Assembly (NCBI GenBank): GCA_023412715.1
Contig: JAEZCC010000007.1
Location: 1-12,326 of the forward strand
DNA from: Bacillota bacterium
Lineage (GTDB): Bacteria > Bacillota > Clostridia > Oscillospirales > Acutalibacteraceae
Direction of reading: 5' to 3'
DNA: 12,326 nucleotides
Below are positions 1 to 7,098 of the stretch, piece by piece. Numbering within the stretch: the first letter of the stretch is position 1; every line of letters starts with the position of its first letter. Made by a program: the position numbers and the translations under genes. The notes under the pieces were generated by a model that worked only from the letters and a program-made list of their open reading frames with translations, was not told the DNA's origin and ran no database searches.

Positions 1-30
1 TTTTGATCGGCAGTTAACTGCCCATCAAAA
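1..30. repeat. 30-bp imperfect palindrome at window edge
   Basis: Positions 1-30 form an inverted repeat. The core at 9-22 (GGCAGTTAACTGCC) is a perfect palindrome, flanked by TTTTGAT on the left and ATCAAAA on the right with a single C/C mismatch pair. It starts with T's and ends with A's on both strands, the reverse of an intrinsic terminator, so a dimeric-protein binding site or a plain structured element is as likely. Its centre contains the TAA stop of the possible small minus-strand ORF at 14-64. Its left context is cut off by the window edge. Confidence 0.5.
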
Positions 31-64
31 TCAATCCAACCATATACCGATGCGGCCTCTTCAT
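14..64 (-). CDS. possible 16-residue peptide, unrecognised
   Basis: A minus-strand ATG at 62-64 sits 5 nt after AGAAGGAGAG, a good Shine-Dalgarno sequence, and opens a 16-codon ORF (MKRPHRYMVGLILMGS). Its stop lies inside the palindrome at the window edge. It lies downstream of the spoVS terminator in the same direction, and no convincing promoter was found just upstream. The ribosome binding site is the main argument for it. The peptide is basic at the start and hydrophobic in the middle, but too short to classify. It could be a true small protein, a leader peptide for a gene beyond the window, or chance. Confidence 0.25.
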   Translation of the reverse strand: MKRPHRYMVGLILMGS

Positions 65-200
65 TGGTTCTCTCCTTCTGAATTCCTTCTTGCCTTTTCT
101 GTCCAACATGTTTGACAAACCTACAAATTTCTCACGGGCATCTTTCACGGAGGCTCTTGCGGCAGAAGCGGAGCCGTTCCCGCGCAAGGCGGGCGAAGGC

Positions 201-228
201 AAAAAAATATCCCCACAGCAGTGTGGGG
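201..228 (-). terminator. intrinsic terminator after spoVS
   Basis: On the minus strand CCCCACA (222-228 complement) pairs with TGTGGGG (211-217 complement) around a 4-nt loop. The stem is followed by AT and then a run of seven T's (complement of 201-207). It begins 18 bp beyond the spoVS stop codon and fits as the 3' end of the spoVS transcript. Confidence 0.85.
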
Positions 229-245
229 AAAATCTGCTCTGCGTC

Positions 246-506
246 TTAGCGGGGTTCCACAATCAGCTTGATTGCCGTGCGTTCTTCGCCGTCGATTGCA
301 ACGCTTGCAAAAGCGGGCGTGCAGACGGCGTCTATGCCTGACGGCGCAAGGTAACCTCTCGCAATCGCAATCGCCTTTATCGCCTGATTGGTAGCTCCGG
401 CCCCGATAGCCTGAAGCTCTACTGCACCGGATTCCCTGATGACTCCTGCGACTGCGCCGGCAACGGAATTGGGCGCTGATTTTGATGATACTTTAAGTAT
501 TTCCAT
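246..506 (-). CDS. spoVS: stage V sporulation protein S
   Basis: This 86-residue protein matches SpoVS in length and sequence style: an MEILKVSSKS start, an Ala/Gly/Ile-rich middle (AVELQAIGAGATNQAIKAIAIARGYLAPSGID) and a C-terminal strand ending IKLIVEPR. SpoVS is a small, Alba-like, probably nucleic-acid-binding protein. In Bacillus subtilis it affects spore coat and cortex formation and the timing of septation. The ATG at 504-506 follows a GGGGG ribosome binding site after 7 nt. A terminator lies directly downstream. It sits 155 bp after ymdB on the same strand, and the rny-ymdB-spoVS order is well known in spore-forming Bacillota, which supports the call. It probably has its own promoter (564-592) besides possible read-through from ymdB. 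Confidence 0.95.
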   Translation of the reverse strand: MEILKVSSKSAPNSVAGAVAGVIRESGAVELQAIGAGATNQAIKAIAIARGYLAPSGIDAVCTPAFASVAIDGEERTAIKLIVEPR

Positions 507-563
507 AATTCATCCCCCAACCTTTTTTGGAATGTCACCGATTTGCATTGGAACGACACAACA

Positions 564-592
564 ATAATAAATCCAAAAAAAGAATTTTGCAA
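564..592 (-). promoter_or_regulatory. candidate vegetative-type promoter for spoVS
   Basis: On the minus strand TTGCAA (complement 587-592) and TATTAT (complement 564-569) are separated by exactly 17 bp, inside the AT-rich 155-bp gap between ymdB and spoVS. This fits a SigA-type promoter, though AT-rich DNA yields such matches by chance. A sporulation sigma (SigH) signal could not be recognised confidently. A TTGACA at complement 621-626 lacks a matching -10. Confidence 0.4.
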
Positions 593-661
593 GAGCATTT
601 TGGAAAAAAATATTACAAAGTGTCAACTTATTTTGTGTGATTTATCATAAAAATTTCTTTA

Positions 662-1432
662 TTACCTGATTTCCAGGCGCTCCACCGAGAGGGTCTTCCC
701 GCTCTTTTCGTCGATGGCGAAGATGGCCCCGCAGATGTGGCAGTCGCCCTCGGCGAGGTCGAACCGCACGGGCATTTTGGTGCGCATCTTGCGGATTACC
801 AGCTCCGGCTTTACCCCCAGCACCGAGTCGATCGGCCCGGTCATGCCGAGGTCCGAGATATAGCCGGTCCCGTTCGGCAGCACGCATTCGTCGGCCGTCT
901 GCACGTGGGTGTGCGTGCCGAACACGGCGGAGACGCGGCCGTCCAGATACCATGCGAACGAACGCTTTTCCCCCGTGGCTTCGGCATGGAAGTCGATCAG
1001 CGTGACCGTGGGAAGGCGCTCTTGGGCCAGGATGCGGTCTGCGGCGTCGAACGGGGATTCCATACTTTCCATATAGACGACGCCCATCAGGTTGACGACG
1101 CCTATCTGGATGCGGCCCCTGTCTACGATGCAGACGCCGCGGCCCGGCGCCTCCGGGGGAAAGTTCGCCGGCCGCAGCAGAAATTCGCAGGAGTCGTACA
1201 GCGGGTAGCTTTCCCTCCGGCGGAAGCTGTGGTTGCCCGACGTGACCACGTCTGCGCCGCTGTCGAGCAGGTACTGCACGGAAGAGGGGGTCAGGCCGTT
1301 TCCGTCGGCGGAGTTTTCGCCGTTTACAATGACCAGGTCAATGTCTTTCAATTTTTTCACAGTGGGCAGGTGCTGGCGCAGAAAGCGGCATCCGATGCTG
1401 CCCACCACGTCGCCGATTGCCAGAACGTTCAA
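662..1432 (-). CDS. ymdB: YmdB-family metallophosphodiesterase
   Basis: This 256-residue calcineurin-like phosphoesterase belongs to the TIGR00282/YmdB family; B. subtilis YmdB hydrolyses 2',3'-cyclic nucleotide monophosphates and influences biofilm and motility decisions. The dimetal ligands are in place: D8 (IGDVVG), E39 and N40 (VNGEN), N67 and H68 (SGNH), H149 (DFHAE), H174 and H176 (GTHTHVQT). The family's usual NHTWD-like stretch reads NHSFRR here. The start is TTG (complement 1430-1432), 8 nt after AAAGGGG; the protein begins MNVLAIGDVVGS, exactly where homologues begin, and no better start exists. It lies 75 bp downstream of rny, with a hairpin in the gap. Confidence 0.94.
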   Translation of the reverse strand: MNVLAIGDVVGSIGCRFLRQHLPTVKKLKDIDLVIVNGENSADGNGLTPSSVQYLLDSGADVVTSGNHSFRRRESYPLYDSCEFLLRPANFPPEAPGRGVCIVDRGRIQIGVVNLMGVVYMESMESPFDAADRILAQERLPTVTLIDFHAEATGEKRSFAWYLDGRVSAVFGTHTHVQTADECVLPNGTGYISDLGMTGPIDSVLGVKPELVIRKMRTKMPVRFDLAEGDCHICGAIFAIDEKSGKTLSVERLEIR

Positions 1433-1455
1433 TGCGAGGACCCCTTTCCGTCACA

Positions 1456-1491
1456 AAGAAAGGAACAGGCGCGCGGCGCTGTTCCTTTCTT
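1456..1491 (-). terminator. 13-bp intercistronic hairpin between rny and ymdB
   Basis: AAGAAAGGAACAG and its exact complement CTGTTCCTTTCTT form a perfect 13-bp stem around a 10-nt GC-rich loop. It starts 16 nt after the rny stop and ends about 20 nt before the ymdB ribosome binding site. The 5' arm is A-rich and the 3' arm T-rich, with a further T after it on the minus strand, so it is terminator-like. The T-run is short and interrupted, so partial termination, an mRNA-stabilising hairpin or an RNase-processing site are alternatives. It would set the rny to ymdB ratio. Confidence 0.6.
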
Positions 1492-1507
1492 GATTTTCAT
1501 CGTGAAA

Positions 1508-3067
1508 TTATTTCGCGTATTCGATTGCGCGGCTTTCGCGTATAATGTTTACCTTGATCTGGCCCGGATATTCCAGGTCGCTTTCAATTTTCTTGCAGAT
1601 GTTCCTCGCAAGCAGGACCATGTCGTCGTCGCTGATCATTTCCGGCTTTACCATGATGCGGACCTCGCGTCCGGCCTGAATGGCGTAGCTGTGTTCCACG
1701 CCTTCGAAGGAAGAAGCGACTTCTTCCAGCTTTTCAAGCCGCTTGATGTAGTTCTCGACATTTTCACGCCGGGCGCCCGGTCTTGCGGCGCTGATGGCGT
1801 CAGCCGCCTGCACCAGGCACGCGGCCACGGTCTTGGCTTCGACGTCTCCGTGGTGCGCCTGGATTGCGTGGACGACGCCCTCGCTTTCCTTATACTTCCG
1901 CGCGACCTCCACGCCGATATCCACGTGGGAGCCTTCAATCTCGTGGTCAAGCGCTTTGCCGATGTCGTGCAGAAGGCCCGCCCTGCGTGCGAGCGCGGGG
2001 TCGACGCCGAGCTCCGACGCCATCATTCCGGCAAGGTAAGAAACCTCAAGCGAATGGTTCAGCACGTTCTGCCCGTAGCTTGTGCGGTAGCGCAGGCGTC
2101 CGAGCAGCTTGACAAGCTCCGGATGAATCCCGTTGACGCCGGCTTCCAGCACGGCGTGCTCGCCTTCCTGCTTGATGGTGGCGTCGACCTCGCGCCGGGC
2201 CTTTTCGATGGTCTCTTCAATGCGCGCGGGGTGGATGCGCCCGTCGGCAATCAGGTGTTCGAGCGCAATGCGGGCGACCTCGCGGCGCACGGGCTCGAAG
2301 CAGGAAAGGGTAATGGCCTCCGGCGTGTCGTCGATGATGAGGTCCACGCCCGTCATGGTTTCAATCGCCCGGATGTTGCGGCCCTCGCGGCCGATGATGC
2401 GTCCCTTCATCTCGTCGTTGGGCAGCGGCACGACGGAAATCGTAGCCTCGGCCACGTGGTCCGCGGCGCACCGCTGAATGACGGTGGAGATGATCTCTCT
2501 GGCGCTCTGCTCGGCCTCTTCACGGGTCTGCTGCTCAAATTCCATCAGCTTGACGGCTTTTTCGTGAGTCAGCTCGTTTTCAAGGTTGTTCAGCAGGTAA
2601 TCCTTCGCCTGGTCGACCGTGAAGCCGGAGATGCGCTCCAACATGTCGAACTGGCTCTTCTTGAGGGCCTCCGCTTCCGCAAGGCGGTCTTCCGCCTGCT
2701 TGTTCTTGTTGTTCAGGACCTCTTCCTTTGCCTCGAGGCCTTCCATTTTCTTATCAAGGGTTTCTTCCTTCTGTTGGATGCGGCGCTCCTGCCGCTGCAC
2801 TTCTTTCCGGCGTTCGTTCAGCTCGCGTTCCGATTCGGTCCGCTGCCGGTGGATTTCATCTTTGCCTTCCAGAACGGCCTCTTTTTTCTTTGCCTCGGCC
2901 GATTTGATGGCATCGCTGACAATCCGCTTCGCTTCCTGTTCTGCAGATCCGATTGTATATTCAGCGGTTTTTTTGCGGTGATTCACGCCTGCGAAAAAAC
3001 AGACCACACCCGCCACAACCGCGCATACGATCGCAATGAGTATGCAGACATACAATTGTACGCTCAA
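1508..3067 (-). CDS. rny: ribonuclease Y (membrane-anchored endoribonuclease)
   Basis: At 519 residues this matches RNase Y (about 520 aa in B. subtilis), the endonuclease that initiates bulk mRNA decay at the membrane. The order is typical: an N-terminal transmembrane segment (residues 5-27), a long charged coiled coil rich in E, K, R and Q (about 30-200), a KH domain with GREG at 226-229 (GRIIGREGRNIRAIE), and an HD domain with H338 and the catalytic HD pair at 367-368 (GLLHDIGKA). The start appears to be TTG (complement 3065-3067), 10 nt after AAGGAGG; no ATG or GTG in this frame is better placed. It is the first gene of the minus-strand rny-ymdB(-spoVS) group and is divergent from thrS. 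Confidence 0.97.
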   Translation of the reverse strand: MSVQLYVCILIAIVCAVVAGVVCFFAGVNHRKKTAEYTIGSAEQEAKRIVSDAIKSAEAKKKEAVLEGKDEIHRQRTESERELNERRKEVQRQERRIQQKEETLDKKMEGLEAKEEVLNNKNKQAEDRLAEAEALKKSQFDMLERISGFTVDQAKDYLLNNLENELTHEKAVKLMEFEQQTREEAEQSAREIISTVIQRCAADHVAEATISVVPLPNDEMKGRIIGREGRNIRAIETMTGVDLIIDDTPEAITLSCFEPVRREVARIALEHLIADGRIHPARIEETIEKARREVDATIKQEGEHAVLEAGVNGIHPELVKLLGRLRYRTSYGQNVLNHSLEVSYLAGMMASELGVDPALARRAGLLHDIGKALDHEIEGSHVDIGVEVARKYKESEGVVHAIQAHHGDVEAKTVAACLVQAADAISAARPGARRENVENYIKRLEKLEEVASSFEGVEHSYAIQAGREVRIMVKPEMISDDDMVLLARNICKKIESDLEYPGQIKVNIIRESRAIEYAK

Positions 3068-3169
3068 ATGCTGGCACCCTCCTTTTCTTTTTTCTTATTC
3101 ATAATGATATTTCCAGGAAATTATGACATGCACTCTTACGACAACACAGAATCGTGCATCATAAAAATA

Positions 3170-3199
3170 ATTGTATAACTTTCCATGCGTCCCTGTCAA
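3170..3199 (-). promoter_or_regulatory. promoter for rny
   Basis: On the minus strand a perfect TTGACA (complement 3194-3199) is followed by TATACA at 16-bp spacing or TACAAT at 18-bp spacing (overlapping, complement 3170-3177). It lies about 105-130 bp upstream of the rny start. The resulting leader carries a small stem (ATGCAC with GTGCAT) but no recognisable riboswitch. Confidence 0.7.
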
Positions 3200-3291
3200 G
3201 GTAATTGCTTTCGGAATGGAAAAAGATGTATACAAAAAATCGGATACATTTTGTTGAATCAGCAATAAAGGCGCCATATTTTCAGAGAGCC

Positions 3292-3320
3292 TTGACAGAA
3301 ACAGGGTGCGGTGGTATAGT
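3292..3320 (+). promoter_or_regulatory. promoter of the thrS T-box transcript
   Basis: TTGACA at 3292-3297 and TATAGT at 3315-3320 are separated by 17 bp, a near-consensus SigA promoter. Transcription would begin around 3327, just upstream of the T-box stem I base at about 3353. Confidence 0.85.
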
Positions 3321-3352
3321 TAATTTCAACAACAGAATCCATTGAAAACGTT

Positions 3353-3589
3353 GACGAGGAAGCCGCACGGGCGGCCGCAGCAGAGAGCGTGCGTTGTAAG
3401 CTGGAAGCGCGCGCGGCGGGAATCCGGGCATTGCTACCGCCTCCGAGCGTGCGCCGAAGAAGAGATTCGAAAGGCGTGCCGGTCCGGCGCCGTTACGGCC
3501 GCAGATGAGGGCGCGGAATGATCCGCTGCCGAATTTGGGTGGAACCGTAAGCTTTTAGTCTTACCCCATTTGTGGGGTAAGACTTTTTT
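3353..3589 (+). promoter_or_regulatory. T-box leader, threonine-type (specifier ACC)
   Basis: This is a tRNA-sensing T-box leader in front of thrS. Stem I opens with GACGAGGA, followed by the conserved AGAGAGC and GCTGGAAG blocks. The specifier loop reads ACC (3436-3438), a Thr codon; the surrounding GCCTCCGAG aligns with the same block in the metF T-box. The antiterminator is visible: GGG (3537-3539) pairs with CCC (3565-3567), GTAAG (3547-3551) pairs with CTTAC (3560-3564), and the 7-nt bulge TGGAACC (3540-3546) would bind the tRNA acceptor end. TGGA predicts a tRNA with a U discriminator base. The competing terminator is at 3557-3589. Uncharged tRNA-Thr should turn thrS on. Confidence 0.93.
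3557..3589 (+). terminator. T-box regulated terminator before thrS
   Basis: AGTCTTACCCCA (3557-3568) pairs perfectly with TGGGGTAAGACT (3573-3584) around the loop TTTG, followed by six T's. Its 5' arm overlaps the 3' half of the antiterminator (3560-3567), so the two structures exclude each other. Confidence 0.95.
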
Positions 3590-3611
3590 ATTTTCAAAGG
3601 AGTGGAAACGG

Positions 3612-5522
3612 ATGATCAAGGTCAGCCTTAAAAATGATGTTCGGGAATTTGAGAGCGGCGTCACCGTGGCCGAAATTGCGAAATCGCTCGGCGCGGGTCT
3701 GTACAAAGCGGCCTGCGCCGGCAAGCTGGACGGGAAGGCCGTCGATCTGCGCACGCCCGTGACAAAGGACTGCGCGCTCCAGATCCTCACGTTCGACGAC
3801 GACGAGGGCAAAAAGGCCTATTGGCACACCACCTCCCATATCATGGCGCAGGCGGTCAAGCATTTGTTCCCGGAGGCGGGCTTCGCCATCGGCCCGGCCA
3901 TCGAGAACGGCTTCTACTACGACTTCGACCTGCCGCGCACGCTGACGCCGGAAGACATGCAGGCCATCGAGGCGGAGATGAAGAAGATCATCAAGGAAGA
4001 CCTTCCCCTCGAGCGCTTCGAGCTGGACCCCGACGACGCGATTGACCTGATGGAGAAGGAACACCAGAAGTATAAGGTAGAGCTGATCCGGGAGCACGCC
4101 GGGAAAGGCGAGAAGATCAGCTTTTACCGCCAGGGGGATTACGTGGATCTCTGCGCCGGCCCGCACCTGATGACGACGGGCCAGGTCAGGGCGGTCAAGC
4201 TGACGAACTGCACGGGCGCCTACTGGCGCGCGGACGCGAAGAACAAGATGCTGCAGCGCGTCTACGGCATTTCGTTCCCCAAGGCGTCGGAGCTGGAAGC
4301 CTACCTCAACATGCTGGAGGAGGCGAAGCGCCGCGACCACCGCAAGCTGGGCCGCGACCTCGACCTGTTCGACATCTACGACGAGGGCCCCGGCTTCCCG
4401 TTTTTCCTGCCGAAAGGCATGATCCTGCGCAACGAGCTTGAAAACTTCTGGCGCAAAGAGCACGCAAAATGGGGCTATCAGGAAATCCGTACCCCCATGA
4501 TTCTGAGCGCGGAGCTGTGGCACCGCTCCGGCCACTGGGATCATTACAAGGACAATATGTACACCACGAAAATCGACGATCAGGACTTCTGCATCAAGCC
4601 GATGAACTGCCCGGGCGGCATGCTGGTCTATAAAAGGAAGCTGCATTCCTACCGCGACCTGCCGGAGCGCTACGCGGAGCTGGGCCTTGTGCACCGGCAC
4701 GAGCTTTCCGGCGCGCTGCACGGCCTGATGCGCGTGCGCTGCTTCACGCAGGACGACGCCCACATCTTCATGACGCCCGACCAGGTCGAGAGCGAGATTC
4801 TCGGCGTCATGGACATGATCGACAGCTTCTATCAAATTTTCGGCTTCGAATATAAGCTGGAGCTTTCCACAAGGCCGGAAAACTCGCTGGGCACCGACGA
4901 GCAGTGGGAGACGGCGACGAACGCGCTGATCCACGCGCTTGAGAAAAACGGCAGGCCGTATGAGGTCAACGAGGGCGACGGCGCGTTCTACGGGCCGAAA
5001 ATCGACTTCCACCTGCGCGATTCCCTGGGCCGCACCTGGCAGTGCGGGACCATTCAGCTCGACTTCCAGATGCCGGAACGCTTTGAGCTGACCTACACGG
5101 GCGAAGACGGCGAAAAGCACCGCCCCGTCATGCTGCACCGCGTCATTTTCGGCAGCATCGAGCGCTTCATCGGCATCCTGACCGAGCATTACGCCGGCGC
5201 GTTCCCTATGTGGCTCGCGCCCGTGCAGGCGAAGGTCCTTCCCATCTCCGAAGCGGCGATGGACTACGCGAAGAAGGTCGCCGAAAAGCTGGAAGCCGCC
5301 GGCATCCGGGTCGAGGTCGATTCCCGCAACGAGAAGATCGGCTATAAGATCCGCGAGGCGCAGATGATGAAGATCCCCTACATGCTGGTCGTCGGCGAGA
5401 AGGAGGCCCAGAGCGGCACCGTCTCCGTCCGCAGCCGCAAGGGCGGCGACCTTGGCGCCAAGACGCCCGAAGAGTTCCTGCAGAAAGCTCTCGAAGAGAT
5501 TAAAAACAAGACGGCGGACTGA
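3612..5522 (+). CDS. thrS: threonine--tRNA ligase
   Basis: This 636-residue class II synthetase attaches threonine to tRNA-Thr. It has an N-terminal TGS domain (about 1-62), an editing domain with H72, H76, C181 and H185 (HTTSH and CAGPH motifs), a catalytic core, and an anticodon-binding domain (about 535-636). The active-site zinc ligands are C333 (NCPGG), H384 (DDAHIF) and H509 (MLHR). Length is close to E. coli ThrRS (642). I chose ATG 3612, not the in-frame ATG 3570, because 3570 lies inside the T-box terminator loop and AAAGGAG (3596-3602) is correctly spaced from 3612. Regulation is by the preceding T-box. A strong terminator follows, and the gene is monocistronic. Confidence 0.98.
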   Translation: MIKVSLKNDVREFESGVTVAEIAKSLGAGLYKAACAGKLDGKAVDLRTPVTKDCALQILTFDDDEGKKAYWHTTSHIMAQAVKHLFPEAGFAIGPAIENGFYYDFDLPRTLTPEDMQAIEAEMKKIIKEDLPLERFELDPDDAIDLMEKEHQKYKVELIREHAGKGEKISFYRQGDYVDLCAGPHLMTTGQVRAVKLTNCTGAYWRADAKNKMLQRVYGISFPKASELEAYLNMLEEAKRRDHRKLGRDLDLFDIYDEGPGFPFFLPKGMILRNELENFWRKEHAKWGYQEIRTPMILSAELWHRSGHWDHYKDNMYTTKIDDQDFCIKPMNCPGGMLVYKRKLHSYRDLPERYAELGLVHRHELSGALHGLMRVRCFTQDDAHIFMTPDQVESEILGVMDMIDSFYQIFGFEYKLELSTRPENSLGTDEQWETATNALIHALEKNGRPYEVNEGDGAFYGPKIDFHLRDSLGRTWQCGTIQLDFQMPERFELTYTGEDGEKHRPVMLHRVIFGSIERFIGILTEHYAGAFPMWLAPVQAKVLPISEAAMDYAKKVAEKLEAAGIRVEVDSRNEKIGYKIREAQMMKIPYMLVVGEKEAQSGTVSVRSRKGGDLGAKTPEEFLQKALEEIKNKTAD

Positions 5523-5559
5523 CGTTTCCGTTCACGCATGCGGAACATGCCGCTACATG

Positions 5560-5609
5560 ACAGGGCCCGCCCCGTGCGCAAAGCACGGCGGCGGGCCCTG
5601 TGTTTTTTT
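5560..5609 (+). terminator. strong intrinsic terminator after thrS
   Basis: ACAGGGCCCGCC (5560-5571) pairs with GGCGGGCCCTGT (5590-5601). Inside it CCGTGC pairs with GCACGG around the loop GCAAA, with one bulged C at 5589. The 18-bp stem is followed by G and seven T's. It lies 38 bp after the thrS stop and separates thrS from the convergent macrodomain gene. Confidence 0.95.
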
Positions 5610-5654
5610 CCGGGATTTTCCCGGGACTGCCGACGCAGCAGGCAAAATTGCCTG

Positions 5655-6182
5655 TCAATTCTGCGATTGCGCGGCTTTGTCGCCGGCCTGCGCCGCTTCA
5701 TAGGCGGCTTTCGTGCGGCCGTCAAAGCAGACCATCGTGACCTCGCGCACGGCCTTCGAGTTTTTGAGGAACCCGCTGATCTCCCGCACGGCGATGGCCG
5801 CGGCACGGGAAAGCGGGAAGCGGTAAATCCCCGTGCTGATGGAGGGGAACGCGACGGCGCGGCAGCCGTTTTCTTCGGCGAGCCGCAGGCAGCTCCGGTA
5901 GCAGGAGGCGAGCAGCTCGTCCTCGCCGCTGCCGCCTCCCCGCCAGACGGGCCCCGGCGTGTGGATGACGTGCTTTGCGGGCAGGCCGTACCCCGCCGTG
6001 ATCTTCGCCTCGCCGGTCCTGCAGCCGTGCAGGGTGCGACATTCCGCCAGCAGCCCGGGCCCCGCGGCGCGGTGGATGGCTCCGTCCACGCCCCCGCCGC
6101 CGAGCAGCGACGTGTTCGCGGCGTTCACGATCGCGTCCGCGTAAAATTTGGTGATATCTCCCTCTATAATATGAAAGCCCAT
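5655..6182 (-). CDS. macrodomain protein (ADP-ribose / O-acetyl-ADP-ribose processing family)
   Basis: This 175-residue single-domain protein has the hallmarks of the MacroD/YmdB (E. coli)-type macrodomain: GDIT (9-11), NAAN (20-23), the glycine-rich catalytic loop GGGGVDGAIHRAAG (28-41), GYGLPAKHVIHT with PGP where HTVGP is usual (64-78), and the ISTGIY phosphate loop (115-120). Characterised relatives bind ADP-ribose and remove O-acetyl or ADP-ribosyl groups; the substrate here is inferred only from family. The ATG (complement 6180-6182) follows GGAGG by 7 nt, and that site lies within the end of the upstream ATPase gene. Only 3 bp separate the two genes, which implies co-translation. It is unrelated to the phosphodiesterase also called YmdB at 662-1432. 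Confidence 0.92.
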   Translation of the reverse strand: MGFHIIEGDITKFYADAIVNAANTSLLGGGGVDGAIHRAAGPGLLAECRTLHGCRTGEAKITAGYGLPAKHVIHTPGPVWRGGGSGEDELLASCYRSCLRLAEENGCRAVAFPSISTGIYRFPLSRAAAIAVREISGFLKNSKAVREVTMVCFDGRTKAAYEAAQAGDKAAQSQN

Positions 6183-6185
6183 GGG

Positions 6186-6941
6186 TCAGCCTCCTGATTC
6201 GTCTTTCAGCAGATAGCGGAGCATCTTTTCCGGACTTTCGAGAAAGCGCAGGGTCAGGCGGTAATGCTCCGTTTCGCGGTAGTCGACGGAGCGGATGCCG
6301 TCTTCCGCCAGCTCGTACACCTCCGCGCCCGGGTACGCCATCAGGATGGGGGAGTGCGTGGCGACGATGAACTGGGAATGCTTTTCGACAAGCTCGTGCA
6401 TCCGGACGAGCAGCGACATCAGCCGGCCGGGCGACAGCGCGGCTTCCGGTTCGTCCAGCAGATACAGGCCGTTCCCGCCGAAGCGGTTCTCTATCAGCGC
6501 GAGAAAGCTCTCGCCGTGCGACTGCTCGTGAAGGGAGATTCCCCCGTAGCTGTCGATGACCGGCCTTCCCAAGGACGGCTCCCCGTCCATTTCGTCGATA
6601 TTGCTCGCCACGTTGTAAAAGCTTTCAGCCCGAAGGAAAAAGCCGTCTCTCGCGTGCGCTTTCTTTGCCACCGCCAGATACCGGTACAGCTCGGAATGGG
6701 TCGCGCGGGTCGAGAACGCGAAATTTTTGGTCCCGCCCTCGGGGTTGAAGCCGCAGGCCACGGCGATCGCTTCGAGCAGCGTGGATTTTCCCGTCCCGTT
6801 TTCGCCGACCAGGAACGTGACCGGCTTTGTAAATGTCAGGCCGCCTCTTGCAAGACTGCGCACAGCGGGAAGGTTTTTCAGATACGATTTTTCCGGCAGA
6901 GGCTTTTTCAGGCCTACGCGGCAGATATAATTCCCGTCCAT
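6186..6941 (-). CDS. ABC-type/AAA family ATPase, predicted (COG3910-like)
   Basis: This stand-alone nucleotide-binding protein of 251 residues shows Walker A GENGTGKST (46-54), an unusual signature SHGES (141-145) in place of LSGGQ, Walker B with the catalytic Glu GLYLLDEPE (158-166), and a switch histidine in ATHSPIL (H196). It has no membrane segments or transporter partner, which fits the soluble predicted ATPases grouped with SMC/OLD-like ABC ATPases. Function is unknown. The ATG at complement 6939-6941 is preferred because AGGTG lies 6 nt upstream; an in-frame GTG at complement 6948-6950 would add three residues. It is co-transcribed with the macrodomain gene 3 bp downstream. Confidence 0.88.
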   Translation of the reverse strand: MDGNYICRVGLKKPLPEKSYLKNLPAVRSLARGGLTFTKPVTFLVGENGTGKSTLLEAIAVACGFNPEGGTKNFAFSTRATHSELYRYLAVAKKAHARDGFFLRAESFYNVASNIDEMDGEPSLGRPVIDSYGGISLHEQSHGESFLALIENRFGGNGLYLLDEPEAALSPGRLMSLLVRMHELVEKHSQFIVATHSPILMAYPGAEVYELAEDGIRSVDYRETEHYRLTLRFLESPEKMLRYLLKDESGG

Positions 6942-6958
6942 GAAAATCACCTGCCGCT

Positions 6959-6987
6959 ATCATACCCCCTTCCGCCCTGCAAAACAA
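6959..6987 (-). promoter_or_regulatory. candidate promoter of the ATPase-macrodomain unit
   Basis: On the minus strand TTGTTT (complement 6982-6987) and TATGAT (complement 6959-6964) are 17 bp apart. The predicted start point would be around 6952, leaving a very short leader that still contains the AGGTG ribosome binding site. Confidence 0.45.
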
Positions 6988-7098
6988 GCTCGCCGCGCAA
7001 AAAATTTCCGCCTTTCCTCCGGAGGATCTCCGGGCGGCTTCCGCCGCCGGGACCGCGCGCGTCTTTTCTCAGGATGCAAAATTGGCGAAAATAACTGC

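Noticed and set aside
737..3178. Very long plus-strand open frame opposite ymdB and rny
   Set aside because: It lies antisense to two well-recognised conserved genes, has no recognisable domain, and is explained by the high GC third positions of the real genes.
3570..3611. 14-residue N-terminal extension of ThrRS
   Set aside because: The ATG at 3570 lies in the loop of the T-box terminator; the downstream ATG at 3612 has the ribosome binding site and gives the normal ThrRS N-terminus.
3594..5189. Long minus-strand open frame opposite thrS
   Set aside because: It is antisense to a complete ThrRS with all catalytic residues; its composition (rich in Arg, Val, Leu, Asp, His) is typical of a shadow frame.
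5610..5654. Small hairpins just after the macrodomain stop (CCGGGA/TCCCGG and CAGGCAA/TTGCCTG)
   Set aside because: On the minus strand neither is followed by a T-run, so I could not call a terminator for the macrodomain transcript.
7010..7060. GC-rich hairpins between the ATPase gene and the metF promoter
   Set aside because: Short stems (for example CCGGAG with CTCCGG) without a T-run on either strand; no gene ends here that would need a terminator.
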